Below, one piece after another: positions 12,587 to 14,376 of a DNA stretch of 14,376 nucleotides. Below the pieces are notes generated by a model that worked only from the letters and a program-made list of their open reading frames with translations, was not told the DNA's origin and did no database searches. The translations under genes and the position numbers were made by a program. Source of the DNA: an uncultured Collinsella sp. (lineage in GTDB: Bacteria > Actinomycetota > Coriobacteriia > Coriobacteriales > Coriobacteriaceae); contig UQQL01000054.1 of NCBI GenBank assembly GCA_900543275.1, forward strand, positions 1 to 14,376, read 5' to 3'. Numbering within the stretch: the first letter of the stretch is position 1; each line of letters begins with the position of its first letter.

Positions 12587-12630
12587 AAGCGGGGCCTGCC
12601 GATTCCTCGGCGGGTCCCGCTTTTCTTTTT
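12587..12630 (+). terminator. Intrinsic terminator of rplM-rpsI
   Basis: The stem AAGCGGGGCCTGCCGA (12587-12602) pairs with TCGGCGGGTCCCGCTT (12607-12622), with 14 Watson-Crick and two G-U pairs, a TTCC loop, and a run TTTTCTTTTT (12621-12630). A small extra hairpin, TATCTC/GAGATA (12562-12578), precedes it. Confidence 0.93.
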
Positions 12631-12679
12631 CGACTAGGGTGGGCGGTTGCATATCGCCTGCTAGGGAAGGAGCGATCCT

Positions 12680-14017
12680 ATGCCCCAGAACATCTTCGGT
12701 ACCGACGGCGTCCGTGGCGTCGCCAATGCCGACCTCTCGTGCGACCTCGCGTTTCGCTTGGGCCGCGCGGCGACCAAGTTCCTTGGTCCGGATATCTGTG
12801 TCGGCCGCGACACGCGTCTTTCGGGCACCATGCTCGAGAGCGCTCTGACCGCCGGCATCATGGCCGAGGGCGGCCGTCCGCATTGCTGCGGCGTCATCCC
12901 CACGCCCGCCGTGGCGCTGCTCACCGTTCAGAACGAGCTCGACGGCGGCATCGTCATCTCCGCTTCGCACAATCCGCCGGAGTTCAACGGCATCAAGTTC
13001 TTTAGCCGCAAGGGTATGAAGCTTCCCGATGCTGTCGAGGAAGAGATCAGCGCCTGGGTCATGTCCGAGGAAGCCATGGCTGCCGATACGCTGCCGACCG
13101 GTGCCGGCGTGGGCCACATCATCAAGATGAAAGACGCCCGCAAGGCATATGTCGACCACGCCATCGATACGCTTGATGGCCTGAGGCTCGATGGCCTAGT
13201 CGTTGCCGTCGACTGCGGCCATGGTGCTTCTTGCCAGACCACGCCCGCCGCGCTGCAGCGCCTGGGTGCCACGGTCCATGCCATCAACACCGATTACTGC
13301 GGCACCGACATCAATGTCGAGTGCGGCTCCACTCACCTTGAGCCCCTGCGCGAGCTCGTGCTGCGCACCCATGCTGACATCGGCCTGGCCCACGACGGCG
13401 ACGCCGATCGCGTGCTGTTCGTGGACAGCGAGGGCAATGAGATCGACGGTGACTACATCCTGGCTATCTGCGGTTCTGACCTTGCCGCTCGCGGCAAACT
13501 CGCCAACTCCGAGATCGTCTCGACCGTCATGTGCAACCTTGGCTTCTCCATCGCTATGAAGGAGCAGGGCTTCGAGATGGTTCAGACCGCTGTGGGCGAC
13601 CGTTATGTTCTTGAGCGTATGCTCGCGGACGGCGCCGTCATCGGCGGCGAGCAGTCCGGCCACATCATCTTCCTGGAGCACAACACCACCGGTGACGGTC
13701 TGGTGACGGCTCTGCAGCTGCTGGCCGTGCTCAAGCGCACCGGTCGTACCCTCACCGATCTTGCCGGCATCATGAAGAAGTACCCGCAGGTACTCGTCAA
13801 CGTGCATTCCGACAACAAGGCTGGTCTGGATGATTGCCAGCCCATCTGGGATGCCGTCGCTGCTGCCGAGAAGGAGCTTGACGGCCGCGGCCGCATTCTG
13901 GTGCGCCCGAGCGGTACCGAGCCGCTGGTCCGCGTTATGGCCGAGGCCGAGACGCACGAGCTGACCCAGCGCGTTGTCGACGACATCGTCGAGGTTGTCA
14001 AGCGCGAACTTCCCTAA
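12680..14017 (+). CDS. glmM: Phosphoglucosamine mutase
   Basis: This 445-residue cytoplasmic enzyme converts glucosamine-6-phosphate to glucosamine-1-phosphate, on the way to UDP-GlcNAc for peptidoglycan. Domain order is that of the alpha-D-phosphohexomutases: start FGTDGVRGVAN, phosphoserine loop ISASHNPPEFNG with catalytic Ser96, metal-binding loop DGDADR (239-244), sugar-binding loop GEQSGHI, and phosphate-binding loop RPSGTEP (409-415). The FGTDGVRG start and length near 445 are typical of GlmM rather than PGM/ManB. ATG 12680 has AAGGAG seven bases upstream. It lies after the rpsI terminator, so it has its own promoter or depends on read-through; no convincing promoter is seen. All active-site residues are intact. 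Confidence 0.97.
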   Translation: MPQNIFGTDGVRGVANADLSCDLAFRLGRAATKFLGPDICVGRDTRLSGTMLESALTAGIMAEGGRPHCCGVIPTPAVALLTVQNELDGGIVISASHNPPEFNGIKFFSRKGMKLPDAVEEEISAWVMSEEAMAADTLPTGAGVGHIIKMKDARKAYVDHAIDTLDGLRLDGLVVAVDCGHGASCQTTPAALQRLGATVHAINTDYCGTDINVECGSTHLEPLRELVLRTHADIGLAHDGDADRVLFVDSEGNEIDGDYILAICGSDLAARGKLANSEIVSTVMCNLGFSIAMKEQGFEMVQTAVGDRYVLERMLADGAVIGGEQSGHIIFLEHNTTGDGLVTALQLLAVLKRTGRTLTDLAGIMKKYPQVLVNVHSDNKAGLDDCQPIWDAVAAAEKELDGRGRILVRPSGTEPLVRVMAEAETHELTQRVVDDIVEVVKRELP

Positions 14018-14047
14018 TGGTCAAAAACGAGTGCCAAGTGGTAAACT
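14018..14047 (+). promoter_or_regulatory. Possible promoter of the EIIA gene
   Basis: TGGTAAACT (14039-14047) has the form of an extended -10 element. A weak -35, TGGTCA (14018-14023), lies 18 bases before the hexamer. It begins directly after the glmM stop, so read-through from glmM is equally possible. Confidence 0.35.
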
Positions 14048-14088
14048 GTTAAGGCTATTTTGGTCGATTGGTATGTCCGAGGGGGAGC

Positions 14089-14376
14089 ATGTTCACTAAA
14101 GTCCTAAGGTCTTTTGGTATGCGTGGTCGAGTCCTTACGCTGGATGCTCCCATCTCGGGCGACGTCATTCCGCTTTCCGAGGTAAACGACCAGACATTTG
14201 CCACCGGCCTTTTGGGCCAGGGCGTGGCGATTCAGCCTACCGGCACGCGTGTGATTGCACCGGCTGATGCCAAGGTCGAGGCCATTTTTCCCACGGGACA
14301 CGCTGTTGCGCTTAACACGGTCGATGGCTTGGACGTGCTCATCCACGTTGGTTTGGACACTGTTCAGCTTGAGGGC
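14089..14376 (+). CDS. crr: PTS glucose-type EIIA component, 3' end missing
   Basis: The first 96 residues of an EIIA(Glc)-type phosphocarrier are present; the contig ends before its stop. EIIA takes phosphate from HPr and passes it to a sugar-specific EIIB, and in some bacteria signals carbon status. It aligns with E. coli Crr: LDAPISGDVIPLSEV, QGVAIQPTGTRVIAPADA, GHAV with His71 (equivalent to His75) and LIHVGLDTV with phosphoacceptor His86 (equivalent to His90). The start MFTKVLRSFG resembles the amphipathic start of Crr. ATG 14089 is close to GGGGGAG (14081-14087), a short spacing; ATG 14119 is a weaker alternative. Without the 3' end a fusion to other PTS domains cannot be excluded. Confidence 0.9.
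   Translation, partial: MFTKVLRSFGMRGRVLTLDAPISGDVIPLSEVNDQTFATGLLGQGVAIQPTGTRVIAPADAKVEAIFPTGHAVALNTVDGLDVLIHVGLDTVQLEG

Overview
The window is a high-GC contig with short intergenic gaps and mixed GTG/ATG/TTG starts. The protein types, the tmRNA and the rplM-rpsI-glmM order suggest a gut Actinobacterium of the Coriobacteriia, most likely a Collinsella-like species. That assignment is an inference from sequence style, not a database match. Bases 1-29 are not genomic: they are the end of a Nextera (Tn5) sequencing adapter, so the contig begins inside gatB at base 30. The right end also cuts a gene, a PTS EIIA.

Layout. (1) 30-462: 3' end of gatB. (2) 463-815: a gene-free block with three terminator hairpins and three copies of a 40-bp GC-rich repeat, two of them inside a 131-bp tandem duplication. 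(3) 816-5516: an AraC-family regulator divergent from two abutting ABC half-transporter genes, an arrangement like ybtA / ybtPQ. A perfect 10-bp inverted repeat sits between them, over the regulator's promoter and against the transporter ribosome binding site. (4) 5548-8051: a sigma-70 type promoter, a palindromic operator at the expected start site, a three-hairpin leader, a small DUF6110-like membrane-anchored protein and a P1B-type metal ATPase whose CPC motif reads SCA. (5) 8126-9059: a toxin-antitoxin operon joining a RelB/DinJ-like antitoxin to a PIN-domain toxin, with three GCTAGC sites around its promoter. (6) 9118-9552: a convergent hypothetical gene. (7) 9792-10197: tmRNA (ssrA) and its terminator. 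(8) 10198-10678: a gene-free block with two fragments matching the ssrA 3' end, a cluster of small hairpins, and three 62-bp tandem repeats that each fold into the same two-part hairpin. (9) 10679-11557: a patatin-like phospholipase. (10) 11621-14376: the housekeeping run rplM, rpsI, glmM and the truncated EIIA gene.

How the parts work together. GatB, L13, S9, tmRNA, GlmM and EIIA are core translation, ribosome rescue, cell-wall precursor and sugar-uptake functions. Between them lie three self-contained accessory modules: regulated ABC transport, metal efflux or uptake, and toxin-antitoxin. Each carries its own visible promoter or operator. No wholly new multi-gene system is evident. The most unexplained signals are the two intergenic repeat families (467-814 and 10421-10593), the structured leader with operator before the metal ATPase, and the RelB-PIN pairing.
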